Notes under the pieces: generated by a model
The model's input: only the letters and a program-made list of their open reading frames with translations
Database searches by the model: none
Told to the model about the DNA's origin: nothing
Assembly: GCF_044759095.2 (NCBI RefSeq)
Contig: NZ_JBIYSM020000057.1
Location: 1 to 19,558 of the forward strand
DNA length: 19,558 bases
Direction of reading: 5' to 3'
Origin: JBIYSM02 sp044759095
GTDB lineage: Bacteria > Bacillota > Bacilli > Brevibacillales > Brevibacillaceae
Shown: positions 1 to 7,894 of the stretch, one piece after another
Layout of the letters: each line of letters opens with the position of its first letter
How positions within the stretch are numbered: position 1 is the stretch's first letter
Translations under genes and position numbers: made by a program

Positions 1-76
1 AGGGACTCGCTCGACTTGCATGTATTAGGCACGCCGCCAGCGTTCGTCCTGAGCCAGGATCAAACTCTCCAATAAA
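1..76 (-). rRNA. rrs: 16S ribosomal RNA, 5' end only
   Basis: Read on the minus strand, the first 76 nt carry the universal 16S start: GAGAGTTTGATCCTGGCTC, then the GACGAACGCTGGCGGCG and ACATGCAAGTCGAGCG blocks. The TTTATTGGAG at 76-67 matches the mature 5' end of Bacillus-type 16S RNA, so 76 is a good estimate of the mature end. Only about 5% of the gene is present; the rest and presumably the 23S and 5S genes lie to the left of the window. It is transcribed away from every protein gene here. Confidence 0.97.
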
Positions 77-187
77 GTTTGTTGAAACTGACTTCAAGTT
101 AAACACAAGCTTGAATGACATGTTGATTCTATCTGGTTTTCAAGGAACTATTCCTTTCATTTCGCAGTTACCTAGATCAGAGGCGAC
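77..187 (-). other. rRNA operon leader
   Basis: This AT-rich stretch lies between the predicted start of transcription (about 187) and the mature 16S end. On the minus strand it contains TTCCTTGAAAAC at 147-136, close to the boxA-type antitermination sequence seen in Bacillus rRNA leaders, and flanking sequence that could pair in the 16S processing stalk, whose other half is outside the window. No protein gene is seen. Confidence 0.6.
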
Positions 188-194
188 GTTTTTT

Positions 195-223
195 AATATA
201 GCATAGGCTAAAACATAATGCAA
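195..223 (-). promoter_or_regulatory. sigma-A promoter of the rRNA operon
   Basis: On the minus strand, TTGCAT (223-218) and TATATT (200-195) are separated by exactly 17 nt. A TG one base before the -10 makes it an extended -10 element. It lies about 120 nt before the mature 16S end, the normal distance for a Bacilli rrn promoter. A second TATAAT at 235-230 has no good -35 and may or may not be another promoter. Of the gene-free interval 77-348, the part beyond this (236-348) shows nothing else convincing except the ribosome site of the divergent gene. Confidence 0.75.
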
Positions 224-348
224 CAGGAAATTATAGATAATTTACAGGTATTCACCGAAAGAGAATCTATCATACGATTGTACGAGTAGGCAACTGGAAT
301 CATTGACCATACTAAGACATGATTGATTCCAGAAAGCGGAGGAAAAGC

Positions 349-1032
349 ATGCTTCGCATCGTCAGCTACAACATCCACAGCGGCAGAGACCTGTTTTGGC
401 GAAATCGCTTGCAGCAGATGGCCCGAACCCTGGGTGAATTGCAGGCGGACGTGATCGGTCTGCAGGAAGTGCACCAAAACAGCAAGTACGGCTACCAAGC
501 CGATTATCTGGCAGGTGCGCTGCAGTATCACTCCATCTTTGCGCCGTCGATTCGCATTGCCGACGGCACATACGGCAATGCACTGTTAACCCGTCTTCCG
601 ATCCTTCGCTCCCGCACTCTCTCCCTCCCTGCCAAAAAGGAAAAGCGATGCCTGCTTCAATCAACGCTCCTGTGGAAGGGAACGGAGTTTGACACCTGGG
701 TTACGCATTTGAGTTTGAACCAGGTCAGCCGTCTCGAACAGATAGATATGTTGATGACCCTGGCCAAGAAGCAGCAAAATCATCCGCTGATCCTCGTCGG
801 TGACTTCAATACGACGTCAGCTTCATTTCAGCCGATTCTCACAGACTGCGCCAGGATCACCTGCAATCATCTGCTGCCAACTCTTCCCTCGTTTCGCCGC
901 CGCATCGATTATCTATTCGCCTCACGACATTGGCGGGTCGGTACCTATCAGTTGATCGACGTACGTTGGTCCGATCACGTGCCGTTGGCTGCTACACTGG
1001 AACTGTCTGAACGGCAAGTTCCTGCAGAATGA
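349..1032 (+). CDS. Endonuclease/exonuclease/phosphatase-fold hydrolase
   Basis: A 227-residue metal-dependent phosphoesterase of the EEP (DNase I-like) superfamily. Its motifs appear in the family order: SYNIHSG near residue 8, VIGLQEVH near 35 (metal-binding Glu), YGNALLTRLP near 80, VGDFNTTSAS near 150, RRIDYLF near 190 and a C-terminal SDHVPL with the catalytic Asp-His. The full active site is therefore present. There is no signal peptide, so it is probably cytoplasmic. I chose the ATG at 349 because GGAGG sits 6 nt before it; an in-frame ATG at 319 would add ten residues (MIDSRKRRKS) and has no ribosome site. It is the only plus-strand gene, divergent from the rRNA operon and overlapping the 3' end of the opposing phosphodiesterase. 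The substrate cannot be told from sequence: family members cut DNA, phosphoinositides or sphingomyelin. No strong promoter is visible upstream. Confidence 0.9.
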   Translation: MLRIVSYNIHSGRDLFWRNRLQQMARTLGELQADVIGLQEVHQNSKYGYQADYLAGALQYHSIFAPSIRIADGTYGNALLTRLPILRSRTLSLPAKKEKRCLLQSTLLWKGTEFDTWVTHLSLNQVSRLEQIDMLMTLAKKQQNHPLILVGDFNTTSASFQPILTDCARITCNHLLPTLPSFRRRIDYLFASRHWRVGTYQLIDVRWSDHVPLAATLELSERQVPAE

Positions 1033-2470
1033 ACGACTTCACGTCAATCAGGCGAGCAGGAGTGGGGAACAGCCGAGCAGTGCCTGCTACCAAAAGCGGA
1101 ATGAGTGAGTCCTGTTTGTGCAGGGAACCGTGACTGCCTCCGCCGAGATGTGTTGGAGCACTCTCGGAGATGAATTCAAAACCGGGGGCGGCGGTAATGG
1201 CGACAACTGCTGCCTTCTGGGAAAACAAAGCCCCGTACAGGCGGGAGAATGCATCCGGATACGCATCAAATGTAAGTTCGCGGTCGTTGAGATGGACCCC
1301 CAGTACTTGAAAATCACCCTCCGCATCCCAGTCTGCGCCGTATGGGTCCCGATAGCTCCTCCCCTTCCAAAAGCGCAGCGTCTGTTCTGTCCCCCCTTTT
1401 CTCACCGCAATCTTTGCTCCTTCTTTCCATGCAATCAGATCGATCCGTTTCTCTTTGACAAGCGCAGAGATCAATGCGGTCATTTTCTCCTCGTGCACAG
1501 GGTACAGGTACGCCATTCGCTCGTTGTTGCAAATGACGACATCGTGCTCCTTCGATACCTCGGTCCCCAGCCGGTGAATGGAGAATTCGTTCAGCAATTC
1601 TTCAAGGGGAATGTTGTGCTCCTGTGAGTCTCCAATTACCGTTTGCCCGTGATCGCTGATAAACAGGCAAACGTTTTGCTCCAGGACCTCTTCCCAGGAA
1701 GCGTAGCTGTTTAAAAAGCGGACAAGCTGCTGATCCACTTCGGCCAGATGCTCAACTGCTTCTCCGGGCGAACGGTGAAGTTTGTGGTCATTGTCAGGCA
1801 GGTAGACTAAGGAAAAGTCGGGCTGCTTACCGCTCCTTACCACCTCAATCAGCACATCAATTGCATACGCATCGTTAATCCCGTAACTGGACTGCAAGGT
1901 CTGGGACCAGTTCCAGGTAATTGGACGAAAAATGTCCGGCTTCACCAGTGTACCCAAGCTCATAATGGTAGGGCCGCTCACTTTTACTTGCCGCTTAAAG
2001 CGGGTCGCTGCCTGTAACGCCACAGGCAGTTGAACTTTATGACGTTTATGGCCTCGATGGGCGATCACATTGATGGAACCAGACACCAATCCACTCTCTT
2101 CCAGTTCTTCGTGGATGGTTTTCACCTCTTTGCTGAGATGTCGTTCGTTCAAGTCGAACAGTACGTTGGTTGCACACTGTTCAAGACCGATCTTTAAAAC
2201 TTGCGCTGCGCCGTTTATATAGTTGACGATTTCTTTCGTCTCCGGATCGTACCAGACAAGACCGGGTACCTGATGCTGGTCGGGATAGACGCCCGTAACC
2301 AGCGAGCAGTCGATGGACGCCGTCATCGTGGGAAACACGGTGACACAGTCGGGAATGTACTGTCCTCGTTCCATAAAGAACTGCAGTCCCGGAGCTTTCT
2401 TCAGAGCGATGCACCGTTCCAGCACTTGTGGCATCATGGAGTCAATCAGGAAGAGAAGTACTTTTTTCAT
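992..2470 (-). CDS. Type I phosphodiesterase / nucleotide pyrophosphatase family protein
   Basis: A 492-residue alkaline-phosphatase-superfamily hydrolase. Visible metal and catalytic residues are Asp10 in LLFLIDSM, the nucleophile Thr48 in FPTMTAS, Asp226 with a His at 229 or 232 in YLPDNDHKLH, Asp273-His274 in FISDHGQT, and His447 in GGGSHG. The set is complete, so the enzyme should be active on phosphodiesters, nucleotides or phosphonates; the substrate is unknown. No signal peptide follows the start, so it is predicted to be cytoplasmic, unlike the two upstream envelope genes. GGAAGG lies 7-13 nt before the ATG. It follows the S41 protease after a 129-nt gap with a weak terminator-like hairpin, and its last 41 nt overlap the convergent EEP gene. 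The motif order makes the family certain; the specific function is open. Confidence 0.9.
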   Translation of the reverse strand: MKKVLLFLIDSMMPQVLERCIALKKAPGLQFFMERGQYIPDCVTVFPTMTASIDCSLVTGVYPDQHQVPGLVWYDPETKEIVNYINGAAQVLKIGLEQCATNVLFDLNERHLSKEVKTIHEELEESGLVSGSINVIAHRGHKRHKVQLPVALQAATRFKRQVKVSGPTIMSLGTLVKPDIFRPITWNWSQTLQSSYGINDAYAIDVLIEVVRSGKQPDFSLVYLPDNDHKLHRSPGEAVEHLAEVDQQLVRFLNSYASWEEVLEQNVCLFISDHGQTVIGDSQEHNIPLEELLNEFSIHRLGTEVSKEHDVVICNNERMAYLYPVHEEKMTALISALVKEKRIDLIAWKEGAKIAVRKGGTEQTLRFWKGRSYRDPYGADWDAEGDFQVLGVHLNDRELTFDAYPDAFSRLYGALFSQKAAVVAITAAPGFEFISESAPTHLGGGSHGSLHKQDSLIPLLVAGTARLFPTPARLIDVKSFILQELAVQTVPV

Positions 2471-2544
2471 CAGGCTGCCTTCCTTGTACCGTCGTTAGAT
2501 TTCGTACAAGTTAGTGTTGTCGATATCCCCCCATCTATTCGTCT

Positions 2545-2586
2545 GAAAAACAGGAAAGCCCCCGCTCGCATATACACAAGCAAGGA
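2545..2586 (-). terminator. Possible weak terminator after the S41 protease gene
   Basis: On the minus strand GTCCTTGCTTG (2586-2576) can pair with CGAGCGGGGGC (2568-2558) over 11 positions, but five of the pairs are G-U. It is followed by the T-rich TTTCCTGTTTTTC. Partial read-through into the phosphodiesterase gene is likely. No convincing promoter is seen in the remaining gap 2471-2544. Confidence 0.4.
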
Positions 2587-2599
2587 CTTCCGAATCACG

Positions 2600-4099
2600 C
2601 TATGGGGATTGAAAACGGAGAACCATGTCACCATTCTCTTGAAGAATGGAGAGCTGCTTGTTCTTCTGGAGGTATGGCGCCAAAGGAACGTACCCTTGGT
2701 TACCGATTTCCTTGTCGCGCAGCAGAGTAGCGAGAACAGCAGCACGCACCGCAATGCCTCCCTGTTCCCGTTTAAACAACGGTTCGATAACGGGAAAAGC
2801 TACCCCATTTACGAATGTATCGCCGTTCCCTTCCCTCAGTTCAAAAGAGTTCACCCCGAGCGAGCGGAGCCCTTCCACTACCTGCGACAAATGTTCTTCT
2901 ACCGTTAGGTCCGGGGTCAGACCTACGTGGTTGACTGTCGTGTGTTTCGGCGTGAAGTATTCCTGCAGGGTAATTTTCAGTGCGTCCCCGTCCAGCAATG
3001 GGATGACCTGCTGGGCACTGCCCTTGCCATACGTCTTGGTGCCGATCAGTTTGGCGATGCCATGGTCGCGCAAAGCTCCGGCCAAAAGCTCCGACGCCGA
3101 TGCCGTTCCTTCATTGACGAGAATGCGGACCGGGTAGGTGATATCACGTCCGTTGCGCACCCAGGTCTCAAGCTCAACACCGTTGCGGTTGGTCGTTATC
3201 ATCAACAGTCCCTCTTCCATAAACAGACCGGCAATGTCCCGTGCCGCAGTCAAGTAGCCGCCCCCGTTGTCGCGCAGATCGAGGAGTAAACCTCGCAACG
3301 GTTTGCCCGCTTGGGAAAATTCGGTCAGTTTGTCGCGAAGCTGGTAGGCTGCGTCCGAGCCAAACGTCTCCAAATGGATGTAGCCAATGTCGCTGCCCGC
3401 AAAACGATCCCCTTCCACTTCGGGAATGGACAGAAACGCTCGCTTTAATCTGATCTGCCTCTCTTGTTTTTGGGACGGTCTGTAAACGGTCAGCACAGCC
3501 TCGCTGCCTTCTTCTCCCTTGAGCAAGGCGTAAGCTTCTTCAAAGCTCTTTCCCTTTAAGGAAAGTCCGTCCACGGCGAGCAGCTGGTCACCTTTTTGCA
3601 GGTCCGAGGCTGCTGCTGGAGACTGCGGGATCAGCTCCCGAATCATCAAAGTGCCCCCTTGCATACGCAGGCGGAATCCGAAGCCGACGAACTCATTTTC
3701 GACACCCGCCTGGAAGCGATTCAGCTCTTCCTTCGTGAAAAAGGCTGTGTGAGGATCCTTTAACGTACCCAGCATACCGTTGATCGCCCACCGGTTTAAT
3801 GTCTTCCCGTCCAGGTTGTAGCGAGATTGCCACTCTGTCAGCCGCTTCTCCAACTCGGGTAACGTATCGTCATCCGCAGGTACGGAAAGCTGAAGCGTTT
3901 GCTCCGCCGCCTGTTGGCTGACGTGCTGAAGCGCTCCTTGTACCAGCTGCCTTGCTTCCGGTCTGCTTAAATGGTTTTCCAGCACGTTACGATATACTTC
4001 CCCCACCTCTGCAAACGGCTTTGTTTGGAGATCGGCATGAACGGGAGCGACGCCAAGCAACAGACAAAGAGCGAGTACGATCGAACACAATCTTTTCAT
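2600..4099 (-). CDS. S41 family C-terminal processing protease with PDZ and stalk-like domains
   Basis: A 499-residue secreted serine protease of the CtpA/CtpB type. Residues 1-22 form a signal peptide ending in VHA. A helical region precedes a PDZ domain (about 135-215) with the carboxylate-binding loop GFGFRL. The protease core follows: LLLDLRDNGGG at 271-281, the nucleophile Ser334 in NEGTASASE and the general base Lys359 in TYGKG. The 25-residue Ser-Lys spacing matches the family's catalytic dyad. After the core, residues 425-480 (FVNGVAFPVIEPLF to GYVPLAPYL) resemble the copper-amine-oxidase-N stalk domain rather than the peptidoglycan-binding domain usual in such proteases. The ATG overlaps the TGA of the SLH gene (ATGA), so translation is probably coupled; no good ribosome site of its own is seen. 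Likely role, inferred: extracytoplasmic processing of envelope proteins, perhaps its SLH neighbour. Confidence 0.9.
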   Translation of the reverse strand: MKRLCSIVLALCLLLGVAPVHADLQTKPFAEVGEVYRNVLENHLSRPEARQLVQGALQHVSQQAAEQTLQLSVPADDDTLPELEKRLTEWQSRYNLDGKTLNRWAINGMLGTLKDPHTAFFTKEELNRFQAGVENEFVGFGFRLRMQGGTLMIRELIPQSPAAASDLQKGDQLLAVDGLSLKGKSFEEAYALLKGEEGSEAVLTVYRPSQKQERQIRLKRAFLSIPEVEGDRFAGSDIGYIHLETFGSDAAYQLRDKLTEFSQAGKPLRGLLLDLRDNGGGYLTAARDIAGLFMEEGLLMITTNRNGVELETWVRNGRDITYPVRILVNEGTASASELLAGALRDHGIAKLIGTKTYGKGSAQQVIPLLDGDALKITLQEYFTPKHTTVNHVGLTPDLTVEEHLSQVVEGLRSLGVNSFELREGNGDTFVNGVAFPVIEPLFKREQGGIAVRAAVLATLLRDKEIGNQGYVPLAPYLQKNKQLSILQENGDMVLRFQSP

Positions 4100-6102
4100 G
4101 GTGTCGGAATCGCCCCTTTCACCACTGTCTCAGGAATGCGCACCTTGATTCTGTCCCAATCGCCGAATGATTCCTTGCCGACATAAGCGATGTATTCCTG
4201 GGAATCATAGATTTCCTCGTACCTCCAGACCTTTTGCACAAGCATGTCCGTTTCTCTGTCAATGTAGTATTTGTTCATGTAAACCGGGATTTGTTTTACG
4301 CTGCCTTTTCCCAAATCCAGTTCTTTTGCTTGTTCCCTCAGGGCTGCCCCCGGAATCCACTCCGTAATCACGTCATACGCTCCGAAAGACTGTTTGTAGT
4401 ATCGGGCATGCAGTTGCGCTGCCCGTTCGTAAATGCTTTTGCCTTCCACCCATTCGTGCATGTAGTCGATCGTACCCGTGCCCGTCCTCGTCCATTCGTT
4501 TCGGTCAAATTCATGGAGATATTGCACCTGATTGCGATCGTCCGAATACATCTCCAGCTTGTCGGGCACCAGCTTGTTTGGTGCGTGGTAAAACCCGGTC
4601 GTGTAGCTGACACGCTCCCGCTGATCTACCTCCTGGGTGTACTTGAACAGATATCCGCTCAGGATCGACTCGCCTTTCACCTTAAAGGAAGGGAGGGTTT
4701 CCATACGGCCAATCGTGTAGGCTAAATCACTGATGACGGTAGATTGGTTTTGCAAGGTAGCCAGTTCCTGGATCAACACATTTCGCAAAAGGGTCAGCTG
4801 CTCCTTTTGCCTGGACGGTTTGACGGCGGCCAGCAGCTCTTCCGCCTCCTGCAGGCGATCCGCATGGACCAGGCAGTAGACGGCGTTCAAGAGCGCCACC
4901 GGCTGTTGATCTGCAAACGATCGGTAACGGGCAAGCGCTTGTTCATGCTTGCCAGACTTTATCTCGAGGGCGCCAAGATAGAAAGCCAACGATTGCCACT
5001 CTTTTGAACCTTGCTTCATTTTTTTCTCAAAGGCAAGCATACGTTCAAGCGTCTTCTCATAGATGGTTGGATCATCGCTTTCGAGTTGCAGAGAGATATC
5101 GTACACATTGGCTGCGAGCAGACGAAGTGTGTCCGGAAGAACAATCTTGTCGGCAAAATAGGCGTCTATCGCAGCAAAAGCTTCTTCCAGATTTTCCGTC
5201 AATTCGGTATTCGGATCCCAGCTCAGGTAATAATGAACGCCAATTTGATTGGGAAAGGAGCTTTGCGCCAGCTTTTTCAAATCGACGAAGGTCTGCTCGT
5301 CGTCATCGTGATTGCGGATGGCTTCCACGATCTCGATGTAAGACTGCTCTTCCTTTGTCGGGTTGTGGGCATAGACGGCAAACAGCGGGAACATTTCCCG
5401 AATCTGCGGAACCGTCGGAAATTTTGTGCCGTCGTAATCCAGAAGCGGGAGAATAACGTCTTCCTGCAGGAAGCGATACAGCTTGTCAGTCATGACGGCC
5501 GCCTCACCGCGCTTCAAGCGATCCGTCTGCTTCCCGTTAAGCCACCCCCAGTCCGTTACCGCCTCCCATGCTTGCTGGTCTTTCCCGGCGAGTGTAAACA
5601 TCTGCAGCAAACGGGCTGCTTCCCCCCGGGTAATGGGCTGTTGCGGATTCAGCCGGCTTCCAGGGAATACCTGCTGGATGGCTTGCGGGCCGTACAGTCG
5701 GTCAAGCACGATGGAGGAGCGTAAAATCGATCCGTACATCCACGTCAATCGGTCCACGTCGGTGTACGGCAGATAGGGTTGGTCCAGCCCCTCTCCCCGG
5801 ACGTACTCGTCATGCTCAGACAAAAAGGTCAACGGGTACAGCTGGCTTTGTCCCTCAAAGAAGAGGCGGTCCAGCAAGGTGAGAAATTCGGCCCGGGTCA
5901 TCTCGCGTTCCGGATAAAAGTGCTGGACCTGGCCACCGGCAGCAAACAAGCCTGCCTGAACACTGCGGATGATCGATTGTTTGGCCCAGTGTTTTCCGAT
6001 GTCGAGGTAGGGGAGCCGGGACTCCTCGGCGTGGGCGAATGCGGGCAGCAACAGCCCGCAAACGACCAGTCCGCACGTAACATGGCGTATGATGTTTTGC
6101 AC
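4096..6102 (-). CDS. SLH-domain surface protein with a helical-repeat body
   Basis: A 668-residue exported protein. The chosen GTG start (6102) has AAGGAGGAG just before it with 6 nt spacing from GGAGG, and it gives a normal signal peptide (MQNIIRHVTCGLVVC, then a hydrophobic core and cleavage after AFAHA at about residue 25). The frame stays open to a TTG at 6195, but that adds a charged, non-signal extension with no ribosome site. Three SLH repeats follow, at about 30-80 (DIGKHW, YPEREMTRAEF), 112-170 (YTDVD, ITRGEAARLL) and 178-212 (divergent, LKRGEAAVM). These repeats bind pyruvylated secondary cell-wall polymer. Residues 300-470 are helical and TPR-like (AFYLGALEIKSGKHEQAL). The C-terminal 180 residues are rich in Tyr and Trp and match nothing I know. 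The ATGA overlap with the S41 protease suggests a functional pair at the cell surface. It is preceded by an unusual leader. Confidence 0.88.
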   Translation of the reverse strand: MQNIIRHVTCGLVVCGLLLPAFAHAEESRLPYLDIGKHWAKQSIIRSVQAGLFAAGGQVQHFYPEREMTRAEFLTLLDRLFFEGQSQLYPLTFLSEHDEYVRGEGLDQPYLPYTDVDRLTWMYGSILRSSIVLDRLYGPQAIQQVFPGSRLNPQQPITRGEAARLLQMFTLAGKDQQAWEAVTDWGWLNGKQTDRLKRGEAAVMTDKLYRFLQEDVILPLLDYDGTKFPTVPQIREMFPLFAVYAHNPTKEEQSYIEIVEAIRNHDDDEQTFVDLKKLAQSSFPNQIGVHYYLSWDPNTELTENLEEAFAAIDAYFADKIVLPDTLRLLAANVYDISLQLESDDPTIYEKTLERMLAFEKKMKQGSKEWQSLAFYLGALEIKSGKHEQALARYRSFADQQPVALLNAVYCLVHADRLQEAEELLAAVKPSRQKEQLTLLRNVLIQELATLQNQSTVISDLAYTIGRMETLPSFKVKGESILSGYLFKYTQEVDQRERVSYTTGFYHAPNKLVPDKLEMYSDDRNQVQYLHEFDRNEWTRTGTGTIDYMHEWVEGKSIYERAAQLHARYYKQSFGAYDVITEWIPGAALREQAKELDLGKGSVKQIPVYMNKYYIDRETDMLVQKVWRYEEIYDSQEYIAYVGKESFGDWDRIKVRIPETVVKGAIPTP

Positions 6103-6136
6103 AAAACTCCTCCTTGCCGGTGCATGCTTATAGAGG
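6100..6136 (-). promoter_or_regulatory. Ribosome site deciding the SLH gene start, with a possible sequestering partner
   Basis: AAGGAGGAG at 6115-6107 precedes the GTG at 6102-6100 by a normal distance. Upstream, CCTCT at 6136-6132 could pair with GGAGG across a loop of about 18 nt, hiding the site. The start assignment follows directly from the sequence; the sequestration is only inference. Confidence 0.65.
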
Positions 6137-6137
6137 T

Positions 6138-6245
6138 ATTGCCAGCGCATCTCTTCGTTGCGCCGCACAGGATGTCCCAGTGTCGACGTTGCCAACAGGA
6201 CGTTGGCGCTTTTAGCCGACCTTGGCCCTGTTTGTCCTCCTTTTT
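6138..6245 (-). repeat. Leader element copy A, upstream of the SLH gene
   Basis: A 108-nt element in the 165-nt gap between the zinc-ribbon gene and the SLH gene. Its head (6245-6221) is identical over 25 nt to the one at 19364-19340, and includes AAGGAGGACAAACAGGG. Its tail (6161-6138, GCAACGAAGAGATGCG then CTGGCAAT) matches copy B at 19 of 24 positions. The middle is 59 nt long. It can fold as nested stems GCGCC/GGCGC, GTCC/GGAC and TGTTG/CGACA, or alternatively as a 6-bp hairpin GCCAAC-gtcct-GTTGGC; these two folds exclude each other. There is no poly-U tract, so if regulatory it would act on translation, RNA stability or something else. I know of no riboswitch family with these sequences. 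Confidence 0.75.
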
Positions 6246-6266
6246 AAACACCCACTTATATGGGGT

Positions 6267-6764
6267 CTAGACGAGAATCCTGCCGCATTCGTCACAGGTT
6301 ACCAAGCCTTTTCCCCTACGCCACTCGCTGATCTTGCCAAGTGGCAGCGGTAAAAAACAACCCATGCACGATTGGTTTCGAACCTCCACAATCGGATGGG
6401 CGGCCCGTTCGGCAATGCGGTGATACTCGTTTAGGAGAGAATCGTCCAACTCCTGCTCCCACTTCCAAATCTCAAACTGCAGTCGATGGATTTCTTCCAT
6501 GAGAGCTGTTTCCCGCTCCTGACAGGCGGTGATAAATCGTTCCCAATCCTTGCGTGCAGCCCATAGGTCCTGTTCGCGCAACAGTCTGGCAATTTCATCG
6601 TCCAAAGAAGCAGGGGCAGCCAGGGAAGCCAGAGATTGTTCCAGCGACTCCAGCTTTTTCTGCCACTCCCGCTTTTCCCTTTCAAGGCTGTCAAGCTCCG
6701 CTTCCGCGCGTTTTTTCGCCTCTTTGGCCTGGTGCCACAGCAACAGTCGTTTCGCCGGCAACAT
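6267..6764 (-). CDS. Coiled-coil protein with C-terminal C4 zinc ribbon
   Basis: A 165-residue soluble protein. About residues 10-125 are heptad-like, highly charged helix (AKEAKKRAEAELDSLEREK), a long coiled coil. The C-terminus carries a zinc ribbon with CMGC and, 20 residues later, CDEC, matching the C4-type zinc-ribbon (zf-RING_7) family that commonly neighbours nif3-like genes. The biochemical role of the family is not settled. The ATG at 6764 is preferred because the GGAG at 6778-6775 lies 10 nt before it. The in-frame GTG at 6773 would have only 1 nt of spacing and adds three residues. The ribosome site overlaps the nif3 stop codon, so the two genes are translationally linked. Confidence 0.85.
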   Translation of the reverse strand: MLPAKRLLLWHQAKEAKKRAEAELDSLEREKREWQKKLESLEQSLASLAAPASLDDEIARLLREQDLWAARKDWERFITACQERETALMEEIHRLQFEIWKWEQELDDSLLNEYHRIAERAAHPIVEVRNQSCMGCFLPLPLGKISEWRRGKGLVTCDECGRILV

Positions 6765-6778
6765 CCCCTGCACGCTCC

Positions 6779-7894
6779 CTACACAAATTGAAACGGATCA
6801 GTATGCACGCTGGAGGCGACCACTTCCGTTTGATATCCGTTCTGTTGCAACCTCTCCGACAGATAGATGGCCAGCTTTTCCTTCATGACTTTTTCGATGT
6901 TGTGACCCGCGTCTATGATCGAGAGCCCGTCCGCCTGTGCATCGTGGGCCGTGTGATACCCGATGTCACCCGTGATAAACACGTCCGCTCCGCGGAATGC
7001 GGCCTTGCTGACGAACGAACTGCCGTCGCCCCCTACCACTGCTACCTTTTTGACGGTGGCATCAAGTTCTCCGACCACGCGCAGCCCTTGCAGTTGAAAC
7101 TTTTCCTTGACCAAGAGGGCCAATTCCCGCAGCTTCATTGCCTGCGGAAGCTTTCCGATACGGCCAATCCCAAGCCCGGTCCCCGGCATATCCAGCGGGA
7201 TGATGTCGTACGCCACTTCTTCATAAGGATGGGCAGACTTCATCGCTCTAAGGACAGCGGACTGCTTGGACGCCGGCATGACCGTTTCCAAACGGACCTC
7301 TTCCACCCGCTCCAATTTGCCCTGAGTTCCGATATGCGGATTGGTTCCCTCACGAGGGCAAAACGTACCTGTACCCGTCATTTGAAAAGAGCAGTGACTG
7401 TAGTTGCCGACCCATCCGGCTCCCGCTTCGGAAACCGCCTGAAACACGGCGTCACGGTGGCTCAACGGCACGTAGACAACCAGCTTTTTCCACGCATCCT
7501 GGTAGGTGACGTCCAACACGTCCACGTCTGTCAGTCCGATTGTCTCCGCCAACCAGTCATTCATTCCGCCAACAGCTACATCAAGGTTGGTGTGGGCTGT
7601 GTAGACTGCGATGTCGTGCCTGATCAGCTTTTCGTACAGGCGCCCAGCCGCCATATCTGTCCGCAGGTGTTTCAACGGCCGATAGATGACAGCGTGGTGA
7701 GCGACGATCAGATCCACCCCTTGTTCAATTGCTTCATCGACCACGGATTCCAGCACGTCGAGCGCGATCATGACCTTTTTTACCGGTTTTTGCAGCGTAC
7801 CCACGTGCAAGCCGATCTTGTCGCCTTCCATCGCCAGTGCTTTCGGCGCCAGTTGTTCTACGTATTGAATTACCGTCTGTCCGTGTGCAAGCAT
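6779..7894 (-). CDS. Nif3-like dinuclear metal-centre protein (YqfO type)
   Basis: A 371-residue member of the Nif3/DUF34 family, the long form with an inserted PII/CutA-like domain (about residues 135-235, starting WKKLVVYVPLSHRDAV and ending AHPYEEVAYDI). Metal-ligand motifs are present on both sides of the insert: LIVAHHAVIY (His66, His67), TAHTNLDVAVG (His101, Asp105) and IIDAGHNIEK (His331, Glu334). Members form toroidal hexamers binding two metal ions; some are annotated as GTP cyclohydrolase type 2 homologues, which is not proven, so no enzymatic activity should be assumed. The ATG at 7894 has GAGGT 6 nt upstream and lies inside the trmK 3' end (25-nt overlap). The trmK-nif3 pairing is the normal Firmicutes order. 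Confidence 0.94.
   Translation of the reverse strand: MLAHGQTVIQYVEQLAPKALAMEGDKIGLHVGTLQKPVKKVMIALDVLESVVDEAIEQGVDLIVAHHAVIYRPLKHLRTDMAAGRLYEKLIRHDIAVYTAHTNLDVAVGGMNDWLAETIGLTDVDVLDVTYQDAWKKLVVYVPLSHRDAVFQAVSEAGAGWVGNYSHCSFQMTGTGTFCPREGTNPHIGTQGKLERVEEVRLETVMPASKQSAVLRAMKSAHPYEEVAYDIIPLDMPGTGLGIGRIGKLPQAMKLRELALLVKEKFQLQGLRVVGELDATVKKVAVVGGDGSSFVSKAAFRGADVFITGDIGYHTAHDAQADGLSIIDAGHNIEKVMKEKLAIYLSERLQQNGYQTEVVASSVHTDPFQFV

Noticed and set aside
241..269. TTTACA and AATCTA 17 nt apart as a promoter for the EEP-fold gene
   Set aside because: The -10 is poor and the region is AT-rich, so such matches arise easily.
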